DNA of 64,000 nucleotides. Source: Lotus japonicus (lineage: Eukaryota; Streptophyta; Magnoliopsida; Fabales; Fabaceae). Where the stretch lies: assembly GCF_012489685.1 (NCBI RefSeq), contig NC_080045.1:4841001-4905000 (forward strand), in the 5' to 3' direction. Below are positions 26,263-38,208 of this stretch, piece by piece. Each line of letters begins with the position of its first letter. The stretch's first letter is position 1. Below the pieces are notes generated by a model, which had not been told where the DNA came from, searched no databases, and saw nothing but the letters and a program-made list of their open reading frames with translations. Both the position numbers and the translations under genes were made by a program.

Positions 26263-26988
26263 ATGCATATGTAATATGTAATATGATTCCATCCTATACC
26301 TCTCAATTTGGGGTGAGTTATTATTGGTGTCACCTTCACATCTAATTATGTCACTCATAAAGTAGCGAAAATGCGAAAATACTCTTAATGAAAAATAGTC
26401 ACCTCAATTCCCCACCACTCACCCTCACCACTTGCCATCCTCGTTCATCCATCCTCATTCTACCATCACCCGCACCACCCATACCTATACCTATTTCCAT
26501 ACCCATCTCCACTAGTCATCCTTCCTCTTCTCCATCGCTCTATGTCGCACCCATCAAAATCTTTAGAATCTTGGGCACCCAATCATTTCCATTTCATCTC
26601 ACCCTTCATTAATATTGCCAAACAATTGAATATAAAATATTTCATCCCATCTTATCTCATCTCACTCTCTACCATGAATTCAAACATAGCCTTTTCTTTT
26701 TTGTCAACAATTCAAACATACCTAAAGATATAAAAATCTCTAGCACATCAATCAGAAAAAATAAATAAACCCTTTTTTTGTTATATATAAAAAGATATTT
26801 TGGTCCAACCAAAGAGGGTTGTTGGGTTTTGATTACCAGACACACAGGCCCAGTGGTTCTTCCATATTGGGGTCTACTCGTTCCCTTCCATATTTGCCGT
26901 GAAAGTGTGAAACCAAACCCTATTTCGTTCCGTGTCAAGCTGAAGCAGAGAGAGCAGAAGAAGAGAGTGTGTCTCCGCGCGTGCGTTA
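26263..26988. other. SmF upstream region
   Basis: No gene other than the SmF leader was supported. A proline-rich frame at about 26388-26612 comes from a C/T-rich low-complexity tract and is not considered coding. The SmF 5' UTR probably starts within the last 150 bases. Confidence 0.45.
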
Positions 26989-27979
26989 ATGGCGGTGAGC
27001 TCTTGCATCCCTCCCTCATCGAATCATGTTCTTTACATTCATTGAATTTACTTATAAGGCTGTGTTTGGTTCCTCTTGTTTTGCAGACTATACCTGTTAA
27101 TCCAAAGCCATTCTTGAACAATTTGACTGGGAAGCCAGTTATTGTCAAACTCAAGTGGGGAATGGAGTACAAGGGATATCTTGTTTCAGTTGACTCCTAC
27201 ATGAACTTGCAGCTGGCCAACACTGAAGAGTACATTGAGGGTCAGTTTACTGGAAATTTAGGAGAGATTTTAATCAGGTAACTTGCATCATTCTCAACTA
27301 TTCCATTTGCTATGTTTTGAATTTGATGTTAAAGAATTGGAAGCTAGGTTTTGTTTCCCTAGGCATTTGATATTTTTAAATATAAAAAACTATGTGCTTT
27401 GTTACATGTTTTGAGAGCTACAAGATGACATGATATATGATTCTGTAATCATGTTAGTTTAATTCAACAAAGTGATCTTGGCGTAGGTGATTTATATTGC
27501 CCGAACTGCTTTTTAGTGTTTGTTTTTGTTTCTCTTGTTTCAATTACATGGTTTGAAGCTATTGGATTGTGTCATCACACTAGTCAATTCTGAAAAAAAG
27601 GGGGTTTCTACAATTTATGTTATGGCTTTGTTTCGATATCAGGATTTGTAACTAAAATATTATTTGGGTCATATTCCAGATAAAAAATTTTAAAGGCAGT
27701 AACACTGGTGGTGTTCTTTCATATTTCTCAACATTGCTGAATGTCTGACCAGGAATACTGTTACACTTTTGAAACTTGAAAGCAATATATGCATCTCTTC
27801 TTTTGTGCCTGTTGTGCTTTTATTCTCTTAATTAGATGTAAGATTGTTTCCTTTCAGAATGTCATTTTTTGAATACCATTGTTAAATTTTATTTCACTTA
27901 TATTTATAGATGCAACAACGTCCTCTACCTTCGTGGAGTACCAGAGGATGAAGAAATTGAAGATGCTCCAGAAGACTAG
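26989..27979 (+). CDS. SmF: Small nuclear ribonucleoprotein SmF
   Basis: Core Sm protein F, one of seven subunits of the Sm ring assembled on U1, U2, U4 and U5 snRNAs in the spliceosome. Three exons, 26989-26994, 27087-27277 and 27910-27979, total 267 nt and give 88 aa, the usual SmF length. The first exon codes only Met-Ala; the GT at 26995 and AG at 27086 are canonical. The protein shows the Sm1 region ([19 protein letters not shown], then D-S-Y-M-N-L) and the Sm2 motif ([12 protein letters not shown]), followed by the acidic tail [11 protein letters not shown]. It is intact and clearly orthologous to plant SmF. The third intron border splits an Arg codon (AG|A). Confidence 0.97.
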
Positions 27980-28900
27980 AATGATAAAAACTGCTATTTT
28001 TTATGACATAATTAAAAGTTAAAACTATTTTTTCTGTCATTGTATCTTCACTTAAATGCAGGTTTGCATTTTGTAGTTATGTGTAGAGATATGGATCCAT
28101 GATGCACTCGAAAACAGCGTGCCTATCTTTAGACTGTTCACATTTCTTGTGGTGATTATAGGGAAATCTGACATTGCTTAATGCTCTTCATATATTTCGG
28201 TTAGAACTAGAAAAGAGCAGGTTGGGGCTTGTTATGTTTGCAACTCAAAAAATTATTAGTTTTGTGTGCCTGGTTGTGCTTGTGTTACAAGCTGTAGGGT
28301 TGCTCTCGACATGCTTTGGTTTGGTGTGCTAATCCAAAAATGCAATTGGCATGGTTCATGGTTGGTGTTACTGTTAAATCACCTCAAATTGTTACTCTTG
28401 GAATGGTTCATACCTTTGCAGAAAAGCAAAAGATTGTCTCCCAAGCAAGCACTAGCCTCTCCTTCTAGAGAAAACGGCTCAGAAAAACACTTTAGAATGC
28501 CAAAGATAGGTCAAAATTGCAAATATCCCTTTTGGACTGCAGATGGCGCGGTCGCGCCAGAAACAAAGGAAAAAAATGGCGACTTGTCTTGACAACTACG
28601 AATTTCTTCCCTTTTTTTTCCTGATTTTCTCCATTTTTCCTAATTCTTTTGTGAAATAAAATAGCAAAAAGATAATAGAAAGTAGAAAGTAACGACCTTC
28701 AATAAAAACTTCTAAACTCTAATCAAACAAATAAAAAGGCCTAACAAAATCTAGAAATAAAATATACTAAATTAAAATAGAGAAAATTTACCAAATCCAA
28801 CCAAAATAAACTCCAGAAAAATCATAAAAATGCACAATATGCTTGAAAACACTTAAAATGCTAAATAAAACTACACAAATAAAGTAAAAGACATAAAATT
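27980..28900. other. SmF 3' UTR and downstream DNA
   Basis: No gene is supported. A frame at 28266-28592 has no domain and runs across AT-rich intergenic sequence. A small GC-rich perfect inverted repeat, GGCGCGGTCGCGCC (about 28546-28559), stands out in otherwise AT-rich DNA. Confidence 0.45.
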
Positions 28901-28911
28901 ACTCTTATATC

Positions 28912-29085
28912 TCCGGGTCAATAGTCAATTGACAAGGTTTTGTATCGGTCTCGACCACATGCCTGAGTCAACTGGCAGAGTTATGTTTCAACCTCGGTAA
29001 CATGGCTTGAGTCGGCTGACAAAGTTATGTTTGGCCTCATCCCTCAGCTATATAGCCATGAGTCGGCCGACAAAGTAACATGGTG
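28912..29085. repeat. Degenerate tandem repeat, about 60-bp unit
   Basis: Three imperfect units share GAGTC(A/G)(A/G)CTG(A/G)CA(A/G)AG followed by TTATGTTT and a CCTC-containing stretch. The units are diverged; the array is short and non-coding. Confidence 0.6.
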
Positions 29086-30862
29086 CCAAAATGGACACCG
29101 GAGCAATAGTCCCTCACTCCCTTAGCTCTAGCCTTCACTAAGACTTTATGAGTGATGGCATGCGATACATGGCATGTTCGTTGAGGCTCAAGATGTTAAA
29201 CCAGACACGGGAACCGTTTGGATCGGATAACACTAATGCAAAATCAATTCTATTTCTTAATAGTTATAAAAAGATCAATTTTTATCATGTTTGTTCATTC
29301 AATTGAGAGCTCTGTAATTACTTATAGAGAAAAGTCATAAAATGTAGTTTCCGGAATAATTATGAACAATGCACCCCTTAAACTTTGTGACATTTCATAT
29401 GTATATATAATTGACTTCTTGAGATTAAAACAACAAAAAGGGCTTCCCACTTGAGTTATCTGCGGCTGCCACTAGCATCTAAAACCTTACAAAACAAGGA
29501 ACAGTGCCCGGTGACAAGGCTTCTTAATGAATATTATACTGTTAATTATAAAATTATACATTGCTATGTTCTTTTTGAGCTGGAACGCATGCCCATGTAT
29601 GGCTGCAGTGCAAACCTCCATATCAATAACAGACATCGCTACCAAATTATGGGAGTAGTTGTGTTGTGTCAATTTGCCTTCCCTCTTTTTTCTCTTCTTT
29701 TTCTTTTGTCAAATGAGCAGGATACTGTCTGAATGTTTCATCAATCAGTGCGATAAGTTTGTCAAGGATACAAAATCATACAATATATCAATAAATATAC
29801 TATTTTTATAAGTGATGAACAGTTTTGGAACACCTTATTTCTCTCTTATTATCTCATGTATCATATTAGCGCTGATTTATGTACATTTTTTTTTATATAC
29901 TAACAACACCAGAAATTTGTGATGGTTATTAACAATTACAAACTACGAGTGAAAAGGCTTTGCCATTTGTGGTGGTGAAAAATCGCCACAAACTACTGGT
30001 GTCTCAAAATAAAAAAGTGTGCATGAATCGTTTTTGTTATTATATATCACATATATCCTTCTCTTCTCTTTTTTTCTCCATTCCGGATGTTTGTTGTATA
30101 TTTGTGTCATTTTCCCTTTTTGATTTAGAAGTCTCATTACGAAATATTGTAAGTTAACTAATTTGTCTTCACTTGCCACATGAGAACCATTTTCTGCATG
30201 AGGGGGCCATTTGCTATTCAGAAGCAAGGAGAAGACAGTGTGGTAGCTAAGAAAAACAAAAAAGTGACTTTGGCACCGCCAGTAGTAGCAGGTGCTTACC
30301 ACTGCATTAACACTAATTTTGGGACCATAAACTTTGTAAAAGTCCCTTTTCTTGTCAATTTAGATTCCAAAAACCTTTTCTTCACAACCTTGGAACATAA
30401 ACGTTAGCAAAATTATTTGAGTGTGAAAGTATTTTGTTTGTAATATGATAGTTAAGGTAACATCCTCAATATGGTAGCCACAATTCTAGTGGCTCAGTGC
30501 TAAGAAATCACCATGTGTCAAAATAATATGCTATATGCATAACCCAATTGGAAAACATAAAATTATGATAAAATGGTTATGTTACATGACTTTGAAGAAA
30601 ATTTTCATTTGCACACATTGACATCAAGTGCAGAAATTATTAGACAATCACAAAGTTCAGTACAAATTATACATTACAATGAAGAAGGGGAAACAAAACA
30701 AAAGGAAGATAAAGAATTGCAACCCAAATGCCTTGTTTGGTTTCATGATTTACACATAATTCAATACACGTTTACTCAGAAGCTAAGACTTCTAGGTTTT
30801 GATCGGAAATGATTCTTCAGCATTTCACTGTGGAACCAAACACGTTAAAGGAGAAGGATAAT
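29086..30862. other. Intergenic DNA, nothing firmly recognised
   Basis: Reading frames of up to 119 codons occur on both strands, but none has a recognisable domain. Around 29940-30000 short GCCACAAAC / TTTGTGGTGG inverse motifs suggest a decayed DNA transposon end; no matching partner with a target duplication was found. Confidence 0.4.
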
Positions 30863-32128
30863 CTAAGGAATTGAAGTAGCTGGGGAGTTTTGATGAAAAG
30901 GAAGCTGACAAGGGATGAAACTATGAGACCACATGAAGGGACACATCCTAGGGTGTGCAAAGAAATCTGCACACTCAACCACTGATCTCTGAAATGGAAG
31001 ATCAGGAACACAATTGTTTCTAACATCAAGAACTCCTCTCTGAATCAAGATCCTACACAGAGGCCCCACATTGGTAAAATAGTTATCTGACAGTGAAAAG
31101 TTAACCAAATTCCCCAACTCTCCACACACCACTTCTGGCACCATCCCAAACAAAAGATTACCAGCCAAATTGAGAAGCTCCACTTTCTCAAGACAACTCA
31201 AAGAAAATGGTAAAGGACCTGTTAACTGGTTATTTCCAGCATCAAACACTGTGGCCTCTTGAAGGAACCCAATCTCATAAGGCAAACAACCTGTGAGCTG
31301 GTTATTCAGAAAAAGCACTTCAGTGAGAGTTGAAAGTGCTTTTGGAAGGCTTCTAGGAATTGGACCCTTGAACTTGTTGTTTGCCAAAGTGAGCAAGAGA
31401 ATATGAGTGTTGTCAAGATTATCAGGTAAATTCTGAGTGAAAAGGTTGTCATTGATGAAGAGAACTTCAAGGTCCTGTGTGAAAATCTGTGGTGGGACTG
31501 CCCCAGAGAAAAAATTAAACCTGATATCCAAGAATGTCAAAGTTTTCATGCCTAGAACAGAATTGGGAAATGGACCAGAAAGTTTGTTGTTGCTAACATC
31601 AAGCTCATACAGATAAGGGAGCTTGGTGATTTGAGGGGAAATTGTGCCTGAAAATTTGTTGGAATTTGCATGGAAGAGAGCAATATCAGGGAGTTTATCG
31701 AGAAACCCATCAAGGGAAGGAGCACTGAGCTGGAAACCATTGAAGTCAACTGAAGCCAGAGCAATAGCAGAGTTGTTTCCTGGTGGGTTATCACAGAAAA
31801 ATCCTCTGTAGCTGCATATATCTGAGCCTACCCATGATTTGGTTACTCCTAAGGGATCTGAAGTGATAGTGGACTTGAATTTTTGGATCACTGGGTACAC
31901 TACTGCAAGTCTTTGATCTGCAAATACCAAAGCATTTGTTTTAGCTTTTGTTGCTTGAACTGTTGTTGATTTTGGACATGGGGTTGTCACTGATGTTGTT
32001 TTGTCTACTTGGCTATTGTTGTTGTTGCAACCTTTGTTTTTGTTTGTGTCATGTGCTGACATGAGGAAAGGAAGAAACAGCAAGAGGATGTGCAAAGTTG
32101 AGACCAATTTTACAGTGATACTACACAT
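30863..32128 (-). CDS. Secreted leucine-rich-repeat protein, At4g06744-like
   Basis: Single-exon gene of 421 aa. A hydrophobic signal peptide (about residues 7-25, [17 protein letters not shown]) sends it to the cell surface or wall. A Thr/Lys/Asn-rich spacer follows, then an LRX-type N-terminal cap (about 78-120) with the pattern [10 protein letters not shown]...C-SYRGFFC. About ten plant-type LRRs (L..L.L..N.L.G.(I/L)P) run from about 125 to 375. A Cys-containing C-terminal segment follows ([13 protein letters not shown], then IPC). The LRR core resembles leucine-rich-repeat extensins, but the Ser-Pro(4) extensin tail is missing, as in uncharacterised protein At4g06744 and relatives. There is no transmembrane segment or kinase domain. 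Function is unproven; an apoplastic ligand- or wall-binding role is inferred from the family. The frame is intact. Confidence 0.92.
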   Translation of the reverse strand: MCSITVKLVSTLHILLLFLPFLMSAHDTNKNKGCNNNNSQVDKTTSVTTPCPKSTTVQATKAKTNALVFADQRLAVVYPVIQKFKSTITSDPLGVTKSWVGSDICSYRGFFCDNPPGNNSAIALASVDFNGFQLSAPSLDGFLDKLPDIALFHANSNKFSGTISPQITKLPYLYELDVSNNKLSGPFPNSVLGMKTLTFLDIRFNFFSGAVPPQIFTQDLEVLFINDNLFTQNLPDNLDNTHILLLTLANNKFKGPIPRSLPKALSTLTEVLFLNNQLTGCLPYEIGFLQEATVFDAGNNQLTGPLPFSLSCLEKVELLNLAGNLLFGMVPEVVCGELGNLVNFSLSDNYFTNVGPLCRILIQRGVLDVRNNCVPDLPFQRSVVECADFFAHPRMCPFMWSHSFIPCQLPFHQNSPATSIP

Positions 32129-35100
32129 TTTGTTTGCACCTCAATTCCACTCTCTAGTTTTAAAGGCAAGTGGGCAGAAAGCAGTGCAGATATAGGCCAG
32201 CTTTTGAAAACTCTCTTTAGTATGTGCATAAGCAAAATGATTGGGGCTGATAGCAGTCCAAAAAAGTGCATGGAATACTATATACTAAGATATACATGGT
32301 TATATATCCACTGCTATTGCTTATCTGGATCCTAATCCTCTCCACTTTGAAGCCTCTGCAGCAAGAAATTGGCAATCATGTGCTGGTTTAAATCAATTTT
32401 CTTGTGTGCACCAAATGTATTTTCTTCCATGATAGGTAATTATTTTCGAGCAGATGATGTTTACATTATAGTGGGATTAGCTTTCTTAGCAAAATTTTCT
32501 TCATCTACAAAACTTGAACTTCATAATTAAATGGAAAGTCAATCAAACATGTATATTTCTATTTGGTATAACCAAGATATCACTAATGAGTAGCCGTTTG
32601 ATAAACTTTTAGTCTCATAATCAGCGCACTAAGCAGCAGTAGACTGGCCAACGAGTTTTTCTATTGACAAATAATTAAAAGTCGATACTTAAGTGATAAA
32701 GTGATAAAGTGCTGAATCATTATGTTGTTAATCAGATATTTACTAGTGTTTGCTATATATATTTTTCTTTTTGAAAGGAGCTTTAATCAATTTAATTTGC
32801 CATTAGTCTTTTTTTTATTGACCCATCTTAACAATTTAATATAAAAATTAATGACCAAGATTTTATTGGACAATGGATCATTTTGGTTCTACACACTACA
32901 TTAGTGTTCGGTTTCGTCACACGCGCATCATATTAGGCTGTCGGCATGATCCATATTTCTGAAACCAAACCATTTGTAAATTATTTGTTGAAAAATAATT
33001 GTTATCTAGTTATCGAAATGATAATTTAATCTTGTTCTGGGAAGCCCGAAAGTGCCACAAGGCACAACATTGTTTCTAGTCGCCTAAAAGATCATAATCA
33101 AATGAACATGTTGGTACAGTCATTATTTTGGAAGCAATTCACAATAGTCAAACTAAGGTTAAATGTCTTCATTATTGTTTATTTTGAACGACAAGTTTGA
33201 TATTCTTAAACTTAAATGTTGCTCATTTGCTACATATTATTCTTCTAAGACTTTAAACTTTAAAGCATTCTTTTAAATCTTAAGCTAACTTGCATATCCC
33301 CTGCCGTAGAATCACACTACTTTGTCGCCCTCTCCACCTCAATCTTTTTCGTGCACCACCACACTTAAAGCAGGTAAACTTCTTCCTCATTTTCTGGAAG
33401 AACAGGTCTCAGTTTATTGATATGATATTTATTAGCTAATAATTTCCATATAGTTTTTTTTTAAAGTTCTATATAGTTAAGAGACATATAAAGGGTATAG
33501 AATATGAAAATTGAAAATTGATATACAAAGTATTGATAACAGATCAATATAAGAAAATAGAGACGATATTTTCATTTTTTTTTTTTGAAATGTATATTTT
33601 CATATCTTAAAATCTAATTGTTTTTAAAGGTTTTATTTGGAAGAAGAAAATTACATAGAAATTTTTTAAAAATATTATTTTTTGGTACATAAAAATATGT
33701 TTTTTTAAAGTAGCCCTTTAGCCCATGCAATGCAATGCACGGGAAATATAATCTTAAAATGATTAAAATATAATTTCAAAATAAATTTATATTATATATT
33801 TCAAATGAAATAGATATTAAAGTATAGTTTTCTAAATACATGTTTTTAAAATTTATATATTTCTAAATACATGTTTGTAAATACTAGCCTCATAGTAATA
33901 ACACGAGTCTCTCAAAGCTTTGTCCTTATTCATGTGTTTTCTGAGAAAACTTTTCAAGAGGTCACTCATCCCAATACTTTTCCAAGTCAAACACACTTTA
34001 CCTTAGATGTTTTATAAGTTTGACTCCCGAAAAGAGTATGCATCTTGTTGTCATGTGTAGTACCAATCAAATCTTATAAGGGATCCTCAAGTGTTAGTCT
34101 CATACCTACAAAGTCTTGAAACACCTCTCGTTCTAGTTCGGGATCGATACAGTCATGTGTCCTACATATAGAAGAAGCTCCTTGTCCATGCTTTCTCATT
34201 GCAATACCGGCTACTTCTCGCCTTTCTCGGCCTCGGATGTTACATGTGTTGTTTGGATGAAGGTGAGGCCAGGGTCTCGTGATGGATTTCTAGTATGGGT
34301 GGAGGGCTAGAGTGAGGAGGGATGGTGGGAGAGGTTTGGAAGGTTCGATTTCTGGTCTAGTTGGGTTCTTCCGTGATGCAGAGAGAGGCTTGGAAGGTTT
34401 AATTTTTGACTGGTAGTGGTCGAGTGGTGAGAATGGGTAAACTGGATGGATGTTTGGAAGGGGTGTTGTGGTAAGGGAGGGCGGGTGGAAGGAAGAAGAG
34501 ATACGTGAGATGTTGACAATGACATGACAGAGGAAGGGAGGGGTGGATAAGGTGGTAGTGGAAAATCAAGCATGTACTACCTGAACCAATTACTTGAACA
34601 AATTACATTCAACAGCTATGAGACTGATCGCTCGAGGCTCTGAGATCATTTTAAGTGCGTATGTCTCCCCAATAAAGTTTTTTCTCCATAAGCACCACCT
34701 AGGAAGAGAATCATGGACTAGATGCTTAAGAAGTTTAACTATCTACCAACTTTGCTGGTAGTTGAGTTTATGTCCATTTTATGAATATCTAAAAATATGT
34801 CTCCAAATGAATTTCAAAATGAGTTTTAACAATAATCGGTCGGAATTTTCAGAAATTGTTTAATAGTTTTCATGATCCACATACCTCTCTTTTTTCTTTT
34901 GGTCCTTTTAAGTTTTTTAGAGTTGAATTTTCAAAAACAAAGTTTTTAGAGTTGATCAAGTTCTTTCTTTCTGATGTACCAAAAAAAAAAAGAGTTGATC
35001 AAGTTCCTTAACTTTTGAAATTAGCTAGTCTCTCATTTTAAAAAATTCCAAAAATCATTAAATCTTAATTTTATTTTTAAAGTATTTTAGGGATTTATGA

Positions 35101-35670
35101 TAATACACGACATATTGGATATAAGAAACAATTTTAAAAGAAATAAATTAGTGAGGTATTTGTAAACTTTGAAAGGTTTTGAAGAATATGATGAGTGAAC
35201 ATCTTCAAAAAATACAAAAGATGAGGAATATGAAAGTACTCCTAATATACAAAAATCAGAATTGATTGACTTGTTGCTTATCTTGGTAGGATGAGGATTC
35301 TCAAAAGTCAATGAATCTCTTGTTAGGTTGTCCTAAATTCTCAAAAGTCAAACTCATCTATTGGCCATTGCTTTATCCTCTCATTCAAACGCAAATAACC
35401 AAAATTGGAATAACGTGGGCTTCACCCATGATGTTTCCCCTTCAACTTTCAAACTTGAAAAGTACACGAAACCTACTCATCAATTCGAAGCAATGCAACA
35501 TTTTTCTCCTTCTCTTGTCCCCATATTCAAATTTACTCAAGGAGCATATATGACACATCTTATGCAAGGAAAATAATATCCATAAAAACAAAAAAGTACC
35601 ATGCCTCAAACTCCTTCATCCGAATTCAACGTCTCTATATATGTTGTTCATACTGTCAAATCAATCAATA
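32129..35670. other. Intergenic DNA
   Basis: The first 200 bases should hold the LRR gene leader and promoter. The remainder is AT-rich with no supported gene. A degenerate GC-rich hairpin (GCCCATGCAATGCAATGCACGGG, written here in two parts: GCCCATGCAATG and CAATGCACGGG overlapping) near 33720 could be an eroded Helitron 3' end. The G-rich tract 34250-34570 gives a spurious Pro/Ser/His-rich frame on the minus strand. Frames at 35311-35576 have no recognised homology. Confidence 0.45.
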
Positions 35671-35680
35671 TCAATATATA

Positions 35681-36920
35681 TTAGAAAAGAACAACTTCTA
35701 GCATGACATGTCGCTCTCACAGGCCAAGTTAGTGACGTGTCGCTCCCAGATTAATTCTCACCTAATATTTTACATGTAAGCTCTTTCTCCTTGGCCCCAC
35801 TTACCACATGTGTCCTGATTTATCCTTACCTTATTTCTCCTTAATAAAAAAATACATTTTTAAATTTTAGATTTGATTAGGATTTAGGTTTTTTATTTCT
35901 TGATTTTATCTTAATTTATTTTTGATTTATTTTTAGAGTATTAATAAATTTTTATGGTATTTTTATTGAATTTTCGGATTTTTAATTAATTCCGGATTTT
36001 ATGAGTTTTTATTGTGATTTGCTAGATTTTGATAGTTTTTATCTATTTTTATTTAGTACATTTTTAAATTTTAGATTTGATTAGGATTTATGTTGTTTAT
36101 TTCTGTATTTTAACTTAATTTATATTATTATTTATTTTTAGAGTATTAATTATTTTTTATGGTATTTTTATTGAATTTTCGGATTTTTAATTAATTCCGA
36201 ATTTTATGAGTTTTTATTGTGATTTGCTAGATTTTGATAGTTTTTATCTATATTTATTTAGTACATTTTTTAATTTTATATATATTAGAAAAGAACAACT
36301 TCTAGCATGACGTGTCGCTCTCACGGGCCAAGTTAGTGACGTGTCGCTCCCAGATTAATTCTCACCTAATATTTTACATGTAAGCTTTTTCTCCTTGGCC
36401 CCACTTGCCACATGTGCCCTGATTTTTCCTTACCTTATTTCTCCTTAATAAAAAAATATATTTTTAAATTTTAGATTTGATTAGGATTTAGGTTTTTTAT
36501 TTCTTGATTTTATCTTAATCTATTTTTGATTTATTTTTAGAGTATTAATTAATTTTTATGGTATTTTTATTGAATTTTCGGATTTTTAATTAATTCTGGA
36601 TTTTATGAGTTTTTATTGTGATTTGCTAGATTTTGATAGTTTTTATCTATTTTTATTTAGTACATTTTTAAATTTTAGATTTGATTAGGATTTATGTTGT
36701 TTATTTCTGTATTTTATCTTAATTTATATTATTATTTATTTTTAGAGTATTAATTATTTTTATGGTATTTTTATTGAATTTTCGGATTTTTAATTAATTC
36801 CGGATTTTATGAGTTTTTATTGTGATTTGCTAGATTTTGATAGTTTTTATCTATATTTATTTAGTACATTTTTAAATTTTAGATTTGATTAGGATTTATG
36901 TTGTTTATTTCATGATTTTA
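35681..36920. repeat. 604-bp direct duplication containing a 204-bp tandem array
   Basis: The block starting TTAGAAAAGAACAACTTCTA at 35681 recurs at 36285 with a few substitutions. Inside each block a unit of about 204 bp, marked by ACATTTTTAAATTTTAG and TTGATTAGGATTTA, starts at 35854, 36058, 36263 (partial), 36458, 36662 and 36866. The near-identity of the copies suggests recent unequal exchange or replication slippage. It is non-coding. Confidence 0.9.
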
Positions 36921-36959
36921 TCTTAATATAAAATCTGTGATAAGTGATTTAAATCAATA

Positions 36960-37390
36960 ATACATCTCATCAGCAAAAACCCTCTTAAAACCCTGCCTAC
37001 CTCTACTATCTCCTCCATGGAATTCATCTCCTCCATGCAATTTTCATCTCATCTCTCCACTGAACGGAACCACCCCCACAAAATCGTCCCATCTCTCAAC
37101 GGAACCACTTTGCCATCGACTTGCAATCGCGTCCCTTCGATTTGCTGCCTTGGACTGATTGGGAAGGTTGCAGATGGAGGTTTCAAATTATTTTCTTCCT
37201 TTGCTTGCATAATATGTTATGGTTTTTTTCAATTTTATTTTACTTTACCTTTAACTTTCATTCACTCATGTTTGACTTCAAGGTCAATTTCGTTCATCAC
37301 TTGCCATGCTAATTTCAAATTCTTTTCTTCAGGTTTCTTTTTTATAGATATTCCACCAAAAGAGATTCTTTGGAAGCCATGGATGGTGAG
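36960..37390 (+). pseudogene. Possible captured exon fragments in the Helitron
   Basis: A leader-like AAAACCCT stretch is followed by an ATG (37017) and a plausible coding segment up to ...CCLGLIGK, with a GT-like donor at about 37166. A second plausible exon (AG before GTTTCTTTTTTATAG near 37334, coding DIPPKEILWKPWM, then GTGAG) follows. I do not recognise the parent gene, and no complete frame remains. Confidence 0.3.
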
Positions 37391-38082
37391 TCCATTTTAT
37401 ATTCTATATGGAATTTTGCAATATTTTGATTTGTTTTTCATGTTTTCTGATTCTCCTTTGTATGTGATTCTATTTTATTTGTTTTTCTTAATTTGCATCT
37501 AAAATTTGTGTCCTATGTTATAGGAGGTGAAACATTGATCTGTGTATGTTTTGATTAACCTAATCATTGTCAGTGAAGTAGATTGAGGGAGTGAAAGAAT
37601 TTAGGGGAGAGAAAGGAGAAGTTGTAGATTTTTTTCCTTGCAACTTTTTTATTTGGTAATTTTTTCTTTTTGCCTGCTTCTTACACCGAGGAAATTAATT
37701 ATTATTGTTGGTGCTTGCCGTTACAACTACAAAACTACATATTATGGATGAGATTTTACTGCTTATCTTTGTTCGCTCAAGCTATACTATTGAGGTTAGA
37801 CTTTTAAAACTTGTGCTATCCTTTCTAATATGTTAAACGCCTAAACCAATGTTATAACAATAAATTGATTTCCTTGGCTTCGCTGGAAACATTTGACATG
37901 AATTTATCCGTAGGTACAGAACAACAATGAGGTACATACCTCTTTCTGACTACACTCTCTGATTCTCAGCTAGCTGAAGATGAAACATGATTGATGACTC
38001 AAGATCTTATCTTGCTCTCATTTCAAGTAAGCCACGAAACATGTGAGACCAGTACTCATGGAGGTTTTTCTCAGTCCATTAT

Positions 38083-38208
38083 ATGTATATATTCACCAGA
38101 TAAGAGATAGAGATGTGTGTTTGGTGTTGCACTACTGTGATGCATATGTATATATTCACCAGATAAGAGATAGAGATGTGTGTTTGGTGTTGTACTACTG
38201 TGATGCAT
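38083..38208. repeat. 63-bp tandem duplication
   Basis: A 63-bp unit starting ATGTATATATTCACC occurs twice with one difference (GTTGCAC against GTTGTAC). Because 63 is a multiple of three, it gives a repeated 21-residue frame, but the frame is short and AT-rich and is not thought to be a gene. Confidence 0.9.

Noticed and set aside
26778..27281. 167-codon frame running through SmF exon 2 from the upstream region
   Set aside because: It reads through the SmF first exon and intron in a frame that is only coding from 27087. The spliced SmF model with Met-Ala in exon 1 gives the exact family N-terminus.
33700..33770. Third Helitron 3' end
   Set aside because: A GC-rich hairpin-like motif is present, but CTAG and an identifiable 5' partner are missing.
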